DNA of 64,000 nucleotides from Phycisphaerae bacterium (lineage in GTDB: Bacteria > Planctomycetota > Phycisphaerae > UBA1845 > UTPLA1): NCBI GenBank assembly GCA_023150615.1, contig JAKLKO010000002.1, positions 296,775-360,774 on the forward strand, given 5' to 3'. The position numbers were made by a program, and so were the translations under genes. The notes under the pieces are model-generated. The model did no database searches and was not told the origin of the DNA. It saw only the letters and a list, made by a program, of their open reading frames with translations. How positions within the stretch are numbered: position 1 is the first letter of the stretch; each line of letters opens with the position of its first letter. Below are positions 55,501 to 63,714 of this stretch, one piece after another.

Positions 55501-55966
55501 GTGTACGATCGAAACGGAGCTCGTCTGCCTCAGCCTCATGGGCTTCCCGCAGGGCCCGGGTACGACCTGCGGCGACGTCAACTGCCAAACGTTCAGTGGT
55601 CCGATCAACGGATCGCAGGAGACGCCGCCCAACACATCGCCGGGAACGGGCGACTACTGCGTCAAGCTCGTCGGTAATCAGCTCCAGTGGGTCATTCGAT
55701 ACCAGAACATGACGAATCCGCCGTCGGCGGCGCACTTCCACTTCGGACCGCCCGGCGGCCCGCCGGGCCCCGTCCGCGTCACCATCCCGCTCGTTCCCGG
55801 AGGGCACCCGGTCGGCATGTTCCAGGGCGCACAAAACCTGTCGGCGGGCCAGATCGCTGAGCTGACCGCGGGTCAGTGGTACATCAACATCCATACGGCG
55901 ACCTTCCCGGGCGGGGAGATCCGCGGGCAAGTCGTTTACGGCCCCCCCTGCTCGCCGCCGCCGTAG
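52559..55966 (+). CDS. secreted Cys-Pro-Thr heptad-repeat protein with CHRD domain
   Basis: The ATG at 52559 (AAGGAG upstream) gives 1135 residues; ATG 52418 with a stronger ribosome site would add 47. The order is: signal peptide (about 1-28); an N-terminal dockerin-type pair, GDINGDGRVNGKDVQEF and ADIDGDGDVDAADKALL (about 39-98); more than 800 residues (about 111-933) in which a cysteine recurs about every seven residues in the form T-x-C-P-x-x-x; two GACC cassettes (GACCIDGACFPMT, GACCRDGTCTIE); and a C-terminal CHRD domain (about 1013-1135; SGPINGSQETPP, AAHFHFGPPGGPPG, GQWYINIHTATFPGGEIRG). No catalytic motif is seen. The composition suggests a disulfide-stabilised or metal-binding surface polymer. 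Planctomycete envelopes are known to be rich in Cys and Pro, but a link here is inference. Confidence 0.9.
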   Translation: MLRGQSLSNAFTCTILTVLLCCTGSVMAGPGGIPCPCLGDINGDGRVNGKDVQEFERCLQNPAGPGCECADIDGDGDVDAADKALLLEGLLYGEIICPGLPTIAPAEPTACPIDMTNCPTELTRCPQDFTRCPAVATACTSAPTLCEVTLCGVIATQCPQQFSQCPVQPTLCGAAAPTVCQFTICPVVPTQCRQQPTLCAPTNCPVQASVCPAQPSICPVDPSICPQALTTCPPAVTICQQDVSVCPAFHTICPDVITQCTFTQCAIGHRTFCPANGVLCPPPPHVTVFPQNPTFCPRIQTQCPDASPTICEYTVCPGVFTQCPVEVTFCPREFTSCPCDPTRCTSVLTECPTRPTFCPPDPLGCDFTFLPAVPTFCALTVTTCPPTPTVCTLAAPTSCAGTVTVCPATPTICDSIPTGCPNGTTTVCPVEPSFCPSLPTACPVVLTECPCDPTRCRIIVTECGPFDTTCPQVPTICEHTICAPVNTFCPNDVTHCPIGTPGCDFVTFLPVAPTVCPNPPTQCQQGPTICPTGFTHCPQDPTHCPTEFSVCPCDPTRCPARDTECPRAPTTCYDAPTLCEFTICPHNATFCPPLTTQCPERATLCPGVNPTVCEQTFCPPMPTMCPVQPTLCEPTICATGALTYCQPTVCPIVDTQCPREFSICPCDPTRCPVQDTLCPPWTTSCPLVPTQCEFSVCPTVDTFCPANVTNCPLGSSDCDPVTILPVAPTVCPAPPTECVTVPTLCQHTICPPASFTQCPAETTRCPFTRTSCPCDPTNCPGTLTNCPQSTTFCPPTPGGCDFTFLPSIPTFCAFARTVCPEVITMCTTGLPTTCSPVTTVCPAWDTLCHSQLTLCTTISTVCPPTDTICPVVETSCPIEVSVCPCDPTRCPVQVTNCPIYTTTCPEGPSCGPTLFPNQPTLCPPISPSCPPPPVGACCIDGACFPMTEADCAAAGGVWSIDPCGVAVCPPALTGACCRDGTCTIETELVCLSLMGFPQGPGTTCGDVNCQTFSGPINGSQETPPNTSPGTGDYCVKLVGNQLQWVIRYQNMTNPPSAAHFHFGPPGGPPGPVRVTIPLVPGGHPVGMFQGAQNLSAGQIAELTAGQWYINIHTATFPGGEIRGQVVYGPPCSPPP
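52889..55355 (+). repeat. coding repeat: Cys-Pro-Thr heptads in ~110-residue super-repeats
   Basis: The heptad T-x-C-P-x-x-x runs almost unbroken here. A marker octapeptide CPCDPTRC occurs with its first Cys codon at 53567, 53903, 54209, 54548 and 55205, and as CPCDPTNC at 54872. Spacings are 336, 306, 339, 324 and 333 nt, that is 102-113 residues. A second marker, GCDFTFLP or a variant, falls between several of them. Confidence 0.85.
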
Positions 55967-56123
55967 GGTTTCCTTGACGATGATTCGACGGCCGGTAGCG
56001 TGTTTCGGCGCGCTGCCGGCCGTCTTCGTTACCGTGGACGCGCAGGGAGATTTCGCCGAGTGGTCAGATGGCGAATTTCAGCGTCTAATTGAGCATCCCG
56101 CAGAGGACCATCGAGGACGCGCT

Positions 56124-57089
56124 ATGGACTTCGTGAAACGCAATCTCGCGGCCGTCGGCGGCGGCGCGCTCGCATTGGCGATCGTGGCTGTACTGGCCAT
56201 CGCCGATGCCAGCCGATTCGAGGACGCCGAATACTCGCCGCTCTACAGGGCGACGCTCCAGGACGCCTACTCCAAGTTCAAAGAGAGCGATCGGAAAGTC
56301 CCGGCGAAGGGCGCGGCCGACGTCGGGGCTGAGGCGATGTTCACGCCGCCGGTGGCCATGCCGCAACAGCCGATGGGCAGTCCCCCGGCCGCAGGCGGCA
56401 AGGGACTCGGATCGCGGCTCGTCGGCGGTTCCGGTCCCGGCGCGACCCAGCCTCCCGCCGCGCCTGCGGATGACGGCGGCGTGCACATGAAACTGGGCAA
56501 TGACCACCTCGCGAAGGGTGAATTCGACAAGGCCATCGCCGAGTATCGGCTCGCCTTGCAGGAGGATCCGAACCGCGCGCTCGCGGCACATCAGTTGGCC
56601 GATGCACTGCGGTATTCGGGTCGTTTCGATGAAGCGCTGACCGCCTACGATGACGTGCTGAAGCGATTTCCGAGTTACATCTGCTGCAATACGCACATCG
56701 CCGACATGTATCGCGATCGCAAGAACCAGACCAAGGCCGATGAATACTACGATAAGGCGACGGGCGCCTACGAAGCGCAGGTGAAGTCCGGCGGGCCGCA
56801 GGCGATCGTCGGGAAGTACCACCTGGCGAAGCTCTACGTCGACCGCGGCCGAAATGTGCCGGAAGCGGTCCGGCTCGTTGAGGAGGTTGTGGCAGCGGCG
56901 CCCGATCAGGCGATGTACTACCAGCTTCTGGCGCAGTGCTATCAGGCCGTCGGTCGAAAGCAGGATGCAATCTCGGCGATTGACAAGGCGATTTCGCTGA
57001 ACCCGCCGAACGTCGCCGTGTTCCAGCAGTACAAGCAGCAGTTGCTCGCGCCGACGACTCAACCCGTCGCCGCCCCGAACCCGTCGTGA
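56124..57089 (+). CDS. membrane-anchored TPR protein
   Basis: The ATG at 56124, with GAGGA seven bases upstream, gives 321 residues; the longer open frame from 55974 lacks similarity. One N-terminal membrane segment (NLAAVGGGALALAIVAVLAI) is followed by a Pro/Ala/Gly-rich linker. TPR units then start at about residue 118: MKLGNDHLAKGEFDKAIAEY, ALQEDPNRALAAHQLADAL, FDEALTAYDDVLKRFP and, near the end, DAISAIDKAISLNPPNVAVF. It is likely a periplasmic or cytoplasmic-face scaffold. It lies between the Cys-repeat gene and the two exosortase-like genes, all on the same strand. Confidence 0.82.
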   Translation: MDFVKRNLAAVGGGALALAIVAVLAIADASRFEDAEYSPLYRATLQDAYSKFKESDRKVPAKGAADVGAEAMFTPPVAMPQQPMGSPPAAGGKGLGSRLVGGSGPGATQPPAAPADDGGVHMKLGNDHLAKGEFDKAIAEYRLALQEDPNRALAAHQLADALRYSGRFDEALTAYDDVLKRFPSYICCNTHIADMYRDRKNQTKADEYYDKATGAYEAQVKSGGPQAIVGKYHLAKLYVDRGRNVPEAVRLVEEVVAAAPDQAMYYQLLAQCYQAVGRKQDAISAIDKAISLNPPNVAVFQQYKQQLLAPTTQPVAAPNPS

Positions 57090-57290
57090 ACGTGCGGTGA
57101 CGCGATCCCTTGATCGGAATGCTGTTGTCTCCTTCGCTGCGCCGAGCCGATCCCTTCGACGCGCGTGCGATCACCGGGTAACGTGTCGGTCGATGCGGGT
57201 TGCGGCACTCGTCCTACACAGTGGTCATCGGAGTCGGTCGCACCGCCGCGCCGCGACCGGCCGCGCTCAAACTCGTGATCGGAGTCCGCC

Positions 57291-59729
57291 TTGACTTACT
57301 GGAGCGCGTTTTTCGCCATTCTGGGGATCGGATTCGCGGTCGAGTCGATGGGCTTGTTCGCCCACGAACTGAACGCCGCGCTCTCTGCGATGGCGCTCGT
57401 GCTTTCCGCGCTCTTCTATCGCTCGTCCGTTCCGACCCGCAACGGCCGTGACCGATCGGAGCGACTGTTCGGTTGGGCCGCCTGCGCGCTCGGACTGTTG
57501 CTGCTCCCGGGTCCCGTCGCGCTGCGGCTCTTGGCCATCTCGCTGTGGTACGGGGGCATTGAACGGCTGGTGGATGCAGACCGCGAACGGCCCGCATTCG
57601 CTCGAAGCCTGTCCGCTGCGTGCCTGATTACGGGCCTGATCCACTTTGCAACGCGAACAAGCCTGATTTCATGGTACGGCCTGCGAGGGGCATCCGCGAC
57701 CGTCTCATCCATTGGAAGCGCGCTCAGCGGATCCGCGATGCACCTCGGTCCGACGTACAACGGGCTGACGATGCTCGTATTGGCGCTGTGCATCGGCGCG
57801 TTTGCGTCGCGACGTGAAACGTCACGACGCTGGGCCGCCCTGGCGGCATACCTCGTCGTCGTCGCGCTCGCCTATGGGTCCTACCTCAGCCTTTACAACC
57901 TCCTGCCGCTTGCAGGCCCCGATGGGTCGGCTGCGACCCAACCTGACGGCGGATCGCTGATCGCGCGCGGAATCGCCCGGATCTCCGATTGGACGCTGCG
58001 GAGCCTGCGGTTCATCCAGCCCGCGCACGTTCCGTTCCTATGGCCCGCACTGCTCGCCTTCATCGCGGCGGCCTACCTGCGTCGGGCATCACACGTCTCG
58101 CCGCGGCCCGACAAGTCAACGCGGCGGATACTCGTTGCGATTCCTGTCGCGGCGCTGCTGACGGCGTGGGCGCTGACGAACGTTCCGACCCGCGCTGCGA
58201 CCGGGCCCCGGCGTGTCGCGTTCTACAAGGAGGGATTCCTCAACTGGATGACGCCGAACCACCAGATGTACGGCTCCAGGAGCGCCGGCATGTTCGGCAA
58301 CCTCCCCATTCTCTGCGAGCGCATGGGCTGGCAGGCCGAGATCATCCCCGCGATCTCGCGCGACGTCCTCTCCGATCGCGACATCCTATGCATCATGAAT
58401 ACAAAGGACCCGCTGCCCCTCGACGCCCTCCGCTCCATCTACGAGTTCGTCGAACGCGGCGGCTCGCTGCTGATGCTCGGTGACCATACCTTCCACAAGC
58501 ACGAAGGACGCCTGCTGATCAACGACCCCATCGAAACGACACACATCCGCTTCGCGTTTGACTCGGCGTACTACTTCATTGGCGGCTGGCTCCATTCCTA
58601 CCAGTACTGGCCGCATCAGATGACCGACGCGCTCGGCGATGAACAGAACGACTGCGGTTGCGTTGTCGGCGCATCGCTCGAATTGCGTTACCCCGCCTCG
58701 CCGATCGTCATCGGCACGCACGGCTTCTCCGACCCCGGCGAGGATGCCGCCCGCGACCGCGGCTTCATGGGTAATTCGCTCTTCGATCGCGGCGAGCCGC
58801 TCGGCGATCTCGTCCTCGTCGCCGCGGAAAACGTCGGCAACGGCCGCGTGGTCGTCGTCGGAGATACCTCCGGATTCGTCAATGCCATTCAGACGCAGAC
58901 GTGGCCGTTCACGCAACGGGTGTTCTACTGGCTGGCGAGCCGCGGCTCCGCGGCGCTGCCAATGTGGCGCGATCTTCTCGGGTTGGCGCTGCTGCTGACG
59001 CTCGTCGTGTTGAGCGTGCTCGCATCGGCACGACACCGCTTCACGGTCGTGCTCGCCTCGGGCGCCATGTACGCGTTCGGCTGGACGTCGCACGCGGCGA
59101 TCGCGAAACTCGCGGTGCCTCCGCCACTTCAGAACCGGATCGCGCTCGTCGATCTGTCGCACGTCGGGCTGCACTCCGTCGAAGGCTGGCGCGACAACGG
59201 CATCTCCGGCGTCTATCTCAACTTCATGCGCGAGGGCTGGTTCAGCCTCGGGCTTCCCGAGTTTGACGAAGCCCAGATCATGAAGGCGGACGTATTCCTC
59301 ACGATCGCGCCGACACGACCGTACTCCGCGCGGGAGATCGACGTGCTCCGGCGCTTCATGCAGGCCGGCGGCACGCTGATCATCTCAGCCGGATATGAAC
59401 AACGCGCCGGTGCGCAATCGCTGCTCGATCTCGCGGAGATGCGACTCGAGCACCGTCCGCTGGGCCGTGCGGCCACCTACGTGCCCAACGCGACCGTCAC
59501 GCCGCAGCTCTGGAACGCCTGGCCAATCATCGGCGGCGAACCGCTCGTCACGCTCCGCAACGAGCCGGTCATCGCGCAGCGCCGGGTCGGGCTCGGCCGA
59601 ATCGTCTGGGTGGCCGACAGCTTCTTCTTCATGAACCGCAACCTCGAGACGGAGGACGGCGGGATCGTCCCGAACATCCAGTTCTTCGGCTGGCTCATGA
59701 AACAGGTCGTGCCCGGAGGTGAACCGTGA
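57291..59729 (+). CDS. polytopic protein with exosortase-like N-terminus and DUF4350-like domain (copy 1)
   Basis: An 812-residue protein from the TTG at 57291. About ten membrane helices occupy residues 1-300, including AMHLGPTYNGLTMLVLALC, AALAAYLVVVALAYGSYLSL and AHVPFLWPALLAFIAAAYL. A soluble part begins VAFYKEGFLNWMTPNHQMYG and contains IYEFVERGGSLLMLGDHT, GNGRVVVVGDTSGFVN, two more membrane helices near 560-600, and a second soluble unit with RFMQAGGTLIISAGYEQ. The latter patterns match DUF4350/GldG-type (ThuA-like) domains. The helix layout of the first part resembles exosortases, but no catalytic Cys is present. Function is unknown. The next gene is a homologue. Confidence 0.65.
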   Translation: MTYWSAFFAILGIGFAVESMGLFAHELNAALSAMALVLSALFYRSSVPTRNGRDRSERLFGWAACALGLLLLPGPVALRLLAISLWYGGIERLVDADRERPAFARSLSAACLITGLIHFATRTSLISWYGLRGASATVSSIGSALSGSAMHLGPTYNGLTMLVLALCIGAFASRRETSRRWAALAAYLVVVALAYGSYLSLYNLLPLAGPDGSAATQPDGGSLIARGIARISDWTLRSLRFIQPAHVPFLWPALLAFIAAAYLRRASHVSPRPDKSTRRILVAIPVAALLTAWALTNVPTRAATGPRRVAFYKEGFLNWMTPNHQMYGSRSAGMFGNLPILCERMGWQAEIIPAISRDVLSDRDILCIMNTKDPLPLDALRSIYEFVERGGSLLMLGDHTFHKHEGRLLINDPIETTHIRFAFDSAYYFIGGWLHSYQYWPHQMTDALGDEQNDCGCVVGASLELRYPASPIVIGTHGFSDPGEDAARDRGFMGNSLFDRGEPLGDLVLVAAENVGNGRVVVVGDTSGFVNAIQTQTWPFTQRVFYWLASRGSAALPMWRDLLGLALLLTLVVLSVLASARHRFTVVLASGAMYAFGWTSHAAIAKLAVPPPLQNRIALVDLSHVGLHSVEGWRDNGISGVYLNFMREGWFSLGLPEFDEAQIMKADVFLTIAPTRPYSAREIDVLRRFMQAGGTLIISAGYEQRAGAQSLLDLAEMRLEHRPLGRAATYVPNATVTPQLWNAWPIIGGEPLVTLRNEPVIAQRRVGLGRIVWVADSFFFMNRNLETEDGGIVPNIQFFGWLMKQVVPGGEP

Positions 59730-62401
59730 TGCTCTGGGCCGCTATCGCGATTGCATCGCTCAGTTGGGTGTTCGCATTCCATCTCTACATCTCGCCCGAT
59801 CCGTTCCTCCAGTGGACGATGATCGGCGCGGCGATCCTCACGGCGAGCATCGCGTTCAACCGCGTCAACACGCCGGTCCGCCTGTCCGGTCGGTATCTGC
59901 TGCTCCTGATACCGATCCTCGCGGCGGCGTGGATCGCAACGCCAGACGTCGGACCCGGGATGCGGATCAACCACTTCAATCCGTGGTACACGGCGGCGCT
60001 GCGACTTGCGTCATCGCCCTATCGGCCCGCGCTGATCCTCGTGCCGGTCGGAATCATCACGACGTTCGTCGCCTCGCGCACGCGCGTCCTGGCGTTTCTC
60101 GTGCCCGCGTGTCGGGCCATTCTGCTCGTCGGCGGCGTGCTCGTCGTGCAGAGTCCGCTGTTCTGGCTGACGACGGCGTGGATGGCGCGGAATCCAGAGA
60201 TGCCGGTCGTCGCGTCGATCATCTATCCCGTGCTCAAATGGCTCGGCACGGACGCGAGCTTCCACAACGGCGTGCTCTATATCCGGATGATGCGTGATAC
60301 GCACGAGTTCCCGCTGACGTGGGTGCACCTCGATCTCTTCTCGGTTCTGAATCTCTGGCTCGGCGGCGCCGTGCTGCTCGCGCTCGATCGCGCGCGTCGG
60401 CCGCTGCGACTGTCGTTGCCCGCGTTCTCCGCCCTGCTTCTGGCATACGCGCTGTGCCGGCTCGTTGTCATGCTCGTCGTCTTCGTCAACGCGAACCTGT
60501 TCGTCGAGCACGAATCGGAGATCGTCCACGTCGAGGTGTTCTGGCTCCCGTGGATCGCCGCGCTGTCGTTCCTGCCGCTCATACTGATCCTCGCGACACT
60601 CCTTCCGTGGCGCGATGGCCCGCCCGTGGGAATCGTCGCGACGGCGTTACCGTGGGAACGATCCGACCATCGTCCCCGTATCCTCGCACTCCTCGCCTTG
60701 GCTTGTGCCGCGTTCGTCGTGGGCAACAATTATTGGGATCCCGGAATCCCGAAGCAGGGCCGCGTTCTGCTCGACGAAGCGCACAGCCAGTGGGAGCGGA
60801 CCGACAAGCCCTACGATACGGACTGGTACGGCCACGAATCGGGCTACAACTACTACTGCATGGCGCAGTACCTTCGCCACTTCTATCAGCTCGACTTCAA
60901 CATGGACGGCGAACTGACGCCGGAGCGACTCGCGCAGTACGACGTCCTGATCCTCAAGACCCCGACCGAGCTCTACTCGCCGAAGGAACTGGATGCGATC
61001 GAGTCGTTCGTCAAGAACGGCGGTGGCGTCTTCGCGCTGGGCGAGCACACCAACGTCTTCGGCTCCAGCACCTGCCTGAATCCGGTCACGCGCCGGTTCG
61101 GGCTCGCCTTTCGATATGACGTCGTGTTCGACATTCAGCGCAAGTGGGAGCAGACGCACTTCCCGACGCGCCTGGGACGACACCCGGCGATGGCCGCTGT
61201 CCCATTCTTCCGATTCGCCGTCTCGTGCTCGGTCGAGTCGGACACATGGCGTTCCCAGCCGGTCATGCGATCCACCGGCCTGTGGTCCCTCCCGATCGAC
61301 TACTGCCCAAGCAACTTCTATCCCTCGGTGCGGGACCACAGCTATGCCAAGTTCGGCGCGTTCGATCAGATGCTGACCACGAAGTTCGGTCGCGGCCGCG
61401 TCGCGGCGTTTGGTGACAGCACCGTCTATTCGAACTTCCTTGCGTTCTATCCGGGCAAGCCCGAGCTGCTCCTCGGCACCGTAAACTGGCTCAACCGCGC
61501 GAACCGGTGGGATTGGCTCAACGGCGTCGCGCTTGCATTCGCGGTCCTGGCCGGAGCGGCGGCCATCATGTTCGCATTCCGCGCCCGGCCCGATCTTCGC
61601 TTTTTCGTCGCCGCTGTCTGCATCGGCTGCGGCACGAGCTGGTCGGCGCTCGCCCTGCTCGACCGGCTGGCGCAGCGCGCCTACGCGACTCCGACGCCGC
61701 ACACGCCCGTCAAGCAGGTCGTCTTTGAGCTCCAGCACGGCGACTACGAGCTCCCGATCTTCTCCTTCGCGCAGAATTTCGCGAAGAGCTACGAGGTCTT
61801 CTATCAGTACGTCCTGCGGCTTGGCTACTACACGACGGCCGGTTTCGACCTCGCGAAGGCGGCCCGCGGCATGGACCCGATCATCGTTATCCGGCCGGTC
61901 CGTCCGTTCTCCGCGGTTGAGATCGACGCCGTCGGTCGCTTTTTGAAGGCCGGCGGAAGCATGCTCGTACTCGACTCGCCGACGAACGCAAAGTCGACGG
62001 CCAACGAACTGCTCCGGCCGTTCGGGCTTTCGTTCGCAACGGGCGCATGCCGCGGCACGACACTGGTTGAACCGGCCAGCGGCGCGACCATCTGCCGCAC
62101 ACCAGCCGCGATGGCGGTAGCGGGTGGAACGCCGCTGCTCAGGACGGATCACGATGAGACCGTTCTCGCGGTCGCGCGCGTGGAACGCGGGCAGATCATC
62201 GCCGCCGGTTTGTCCGATCGCTTCTGCGATATTCAGATGGGCGGGGGTTCACGCACCATCCCGAACCGCGACCTACGCGCGACGTACGAACTGGAGTTCG
62301 AGCTGCTGCGCGGCGTCGTGGAAGGAAATGCCGAAACCGCCATCCATCGGCTCGGCCAGACCTACGCGGAAGCTGCGACGAAGCCGTCCTCCGTCGATTA
62401 G
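59729..62401 (+). CDS. polytopic protein with exosortase-like N-terminus and DUF4350-like domain (copy 2)
   Basis: The ATG at 59729 shares its A with the upstream stop and has GGAGG nine bases before it (GTG 59726 is an alternative), giving 890 residues. The N-terminal 300 residues are polytopic. The segment with HNGVLYIRMMRD, WVHLDLFSVLNLW, LLLAYALCRLVVMLVV and then EIVHVEVFWLPW keeps the Arg and His of exosortases at about the right spacing, but the usual Cys site (E-A-C-S-G) reads V-H-L-D-L. The soluble half has GRVLLDEAHSQWER, IESFVKNGGGVFALGEHT, GRGRVAAFGDSTVYSN and, after two further helices, VGRFLKAGGSMLVLDSP. The two genes are translationally coupled. A role in envelope polymer or protein sorting is speculative. 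Confidence 0.65.
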   Translation: MLWAAIAIASLSWVFAFHLYISPDPFLQWTMIGAAILTASIAFNRVNTPVRLSGRYLLLLIPILAAAWIATPDVGPGMRINHFNPWYTAALRLASSPYRPALILVPVGIITTFVASRTRVLAFLVPACRAILLVGGVLVVQSPLFWLTTAWMARNPEMPVVASIIYPVLKWLGTDASFHNGVLYIRMMRDTHEFPLTWVHLDLFSVLNLWLGGAVLLALDRARRPLRLSLPAFSALLLAYALCRLVVMLVVFVNANLFVEHESEIVHVEVFWLPWIAALSFLPLILILATLLPWRDGPPVGIVATALPWERSDHRPRILALLALACAAFVVGNNYWDPGIPKQGRVLLDEAHSQWERTDKPYDTDWYGHESGYNYYCMAQYLRHFYQLDFNMDGELTPERLAQYDVLILKTPTELYSPKELDAIESFVKNGGGVFALGEHTNVFGSSTCLNPVTRRFGLAFRYDVVFDIQRKWEQTHFPTRLGRHPAMAAVPFFRFAVSCSVESDTWRSQPVMRSTGLWSLPIDYCPSNFYPSVRDHSYAKFGAFDQMLTTKFGRGRVAAFGDSTVYSNFLAFYPGKPELLLGTVNWLNRANRWDWLNGVALAFAVLAGAAAIMFAFRARPDLRFFVAAVCIGCGTSWSALALLDRLAQRAYATPTPHTPVKQVVFELQHGDYELPIFSFAQNFAKSYEVFYQYVLRLGYYTTAGFDLAKAARGMDPIIVIRPVRPFSAVEIDAVGRFLKAGGSMLVLDSPTNAKSTANELLRPFGLSFATGACRGTTLVEPASGATICRTPAAMAVAGGTPLLRTDHDETVLAVARVERGQIIAAGLSDRFCDIQMGGGSRTIPNRDLRATYELEFELLRGVVEGNAETAIHRLGQTYAEAATKPSSVD

Positions 62402-62469
62402 GCGCCGTACGACCGGCGACTCTCGCGTCGAACAAACTCGGCTGCGAATTCGTCCCCCAAGTATCGGCC

Positions 62470-63101
62470 ATGAGCGCAGCCGAAGCGAACCCGTCGATCG
62501 CAACAATCGGAGAAGACTTCGCCCGCACCGCGTCGGGACAGATGGACCGCGCGTTTCGCCACTTCCTGCGCGGGCCGAAGGTCGCTCCGAGCGTCAACTC
62601 GTTCGGCTGATGACGCGAGAACCCCACCCGTTCGGCAACCTCGCGGTTGTCTCCGATCCCGCCAAACTCGTGGGCACGGAGAGAGTGATCGGGCCACTGC
62701 TCTGATGCGGTGCCGCCGCAGCGGCCTTGGTTCCGCGTCGGGTCTCTCGGGCTGTCCTGGCTCGGCTGAGTGAGGCGGGCTTCGAGGCTGACGACGCCAT
62801 GCCCGCCACGGCGGTCGGGATAGGTCCGTCGCGCAAGACCAGCCTGCCGGCGCGGTAGTCGCTCATCCGCGTCGACAGCGGTGCCGAGGGTGAAGAGGGG
62901 GCCGACGCAATCTGCATCGACTTCGAACTCCCGTGCGGAGTCGGAGCCGCGCCTCCGACCGCTTAGCCGCTGCGTCTCGCTCGCGAGTTCCGCTATGGCG
63001 TGGGCGCGCTGACGTCATCCCCTTCGGGGCACTCGGTCTATCGGAACTTGGGCTTCACGCACGACGCCAACGTGGCACTTTATGTGATGACGCGCGCATG
63101 A
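62470..63101 (+). pseudogene. GNAT N-acetyltransferase pseudogene
   Basis: Remains of a GNAT-family acetyltransferase are spread over one region. It opens MSAAEANPSIATIGED with FRHFLRGPKVAPSVNSFG; one base is missing at about 62605, and the frame then continues LMTREPHPFGNLAVVSDP. In this second frame stops occur at 62703 (TGA), 62856 (TAG) and 62964 (TAG), with family-like text between them (LARLSEAGFEADDAMPA, SLIRVDSGAEGEEGADA). The acetyl-CoA-binding middle is missing. The C-terminal end survives: GALTSSPSGHSVYRNLGF and THDANVALYVMTRA. The gene is clearly dead. The 68 bp between the previous gene and this one hold nothing recognisable. Confidence 0.75.
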
Positions 63102-63490
63102 ATCTCAACAACTCGGTCCAACGGCGCATCGGAGCGTAGCAGGTCGAACGCGAGCTCGGTCGCGGCGGAATGGGTGTGGTGTTCCTCGCGCAGGATACGC
63201 GGCTCGGTCGTGCCGTGGCGATCAAGGCGCTGCCGGACCAACTCGCCAGCGACCAGGATCGCCTGGCGCGGTGTCAGCGCGAGGCGAAGATCGTCGCGTC
63301 CCTCCATCACGCGGGGATCGCGGCCGTCTGGGAACTGGAGGAGCACCGGGGTCTGAAGTTCCTCGTCATGGAGTATATCGATGGCGAGACGCTGGCCGCG
63401 CGGCTGAGCCGCGGGGCGATCCCGGTCGACGAGGCGCTAGCGCTGGCGAAGCAGATCGCCGAGGCGCTGGAGATGGTGCACGAGAACGGC
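63098..63490 (+). pseudogene. truncated Ser/Thr protein kinase pseudogene
   Basis: From ATG 63098 the frame reads MNLNNSVQRRIGA, a TAG stop (63137-63139), then QVERELGRGGMGVVFLAQD. The stop sits where kinases of this type have a Tyr, so it looks like a single-base nonsense change. The N-lobe continues with the ATP-site lysine in AVAIKALPDQLAS, FLVMEYIDGETLAARL and ALAKQIAEALEMVHENG, and is then lost just before the catalytic HRDLKP loop. It overlaps the end of the GNAT pseudogene (ATGA). Planctomycetes have many such kinases; this one cannot be active. Confidence 0.8.
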
Positions 63491-63550
63491 GGCAAGCGGC
63501 ACGAGGTCCTGTGCCACCACAACGCCGAGGCGTACACCGAGTCCCTAACC
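63476..63550 (+). pseudogene. tyrosine recombinase remnant fused in frame to the kinase fragment
   Basis: After the kinase text the same frame reads VHENGGKRHEVLCHHNAEAY. GGKRHE(M/V)PCHHNLEAYL is the characteristic stretch of a group of phage-type tyrosine recombinases, before the catalytic HxxR. Only about 20 residues remain; what follows (63551-63767) has no recognisable content except part of a meaningless open frame. The shared HE-x-G of both families may be the junction point. Confidence 0.5.
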
Positions 63551-63714
63551 CGCAGCCGCCCCGGGGCGTGCGCTTGGCTCAACGCACACGAACTCGACAT
63601 GTTCGAAGCCACGAGAATGCCAGCTTTTCGGGCTGGCCGGCGGGCAGCGCCCCCTTCCCATTCGCTGGAAGCGGGCTATGATGCGCGGAGAATGCCCTTA
63701 AGTAGAGCGATGCA

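Noticed and set aside
62700..62708. TGA followed by TGC in acetyltransferase-like text, considered as selenocysteine because selA and selB are in the window
   Set aside because: The same frame has two later TAG stops, an upstream frameshift and a missing central domain, so the gene is simply decayed. No SECIS-like hairpin was evident just after it.
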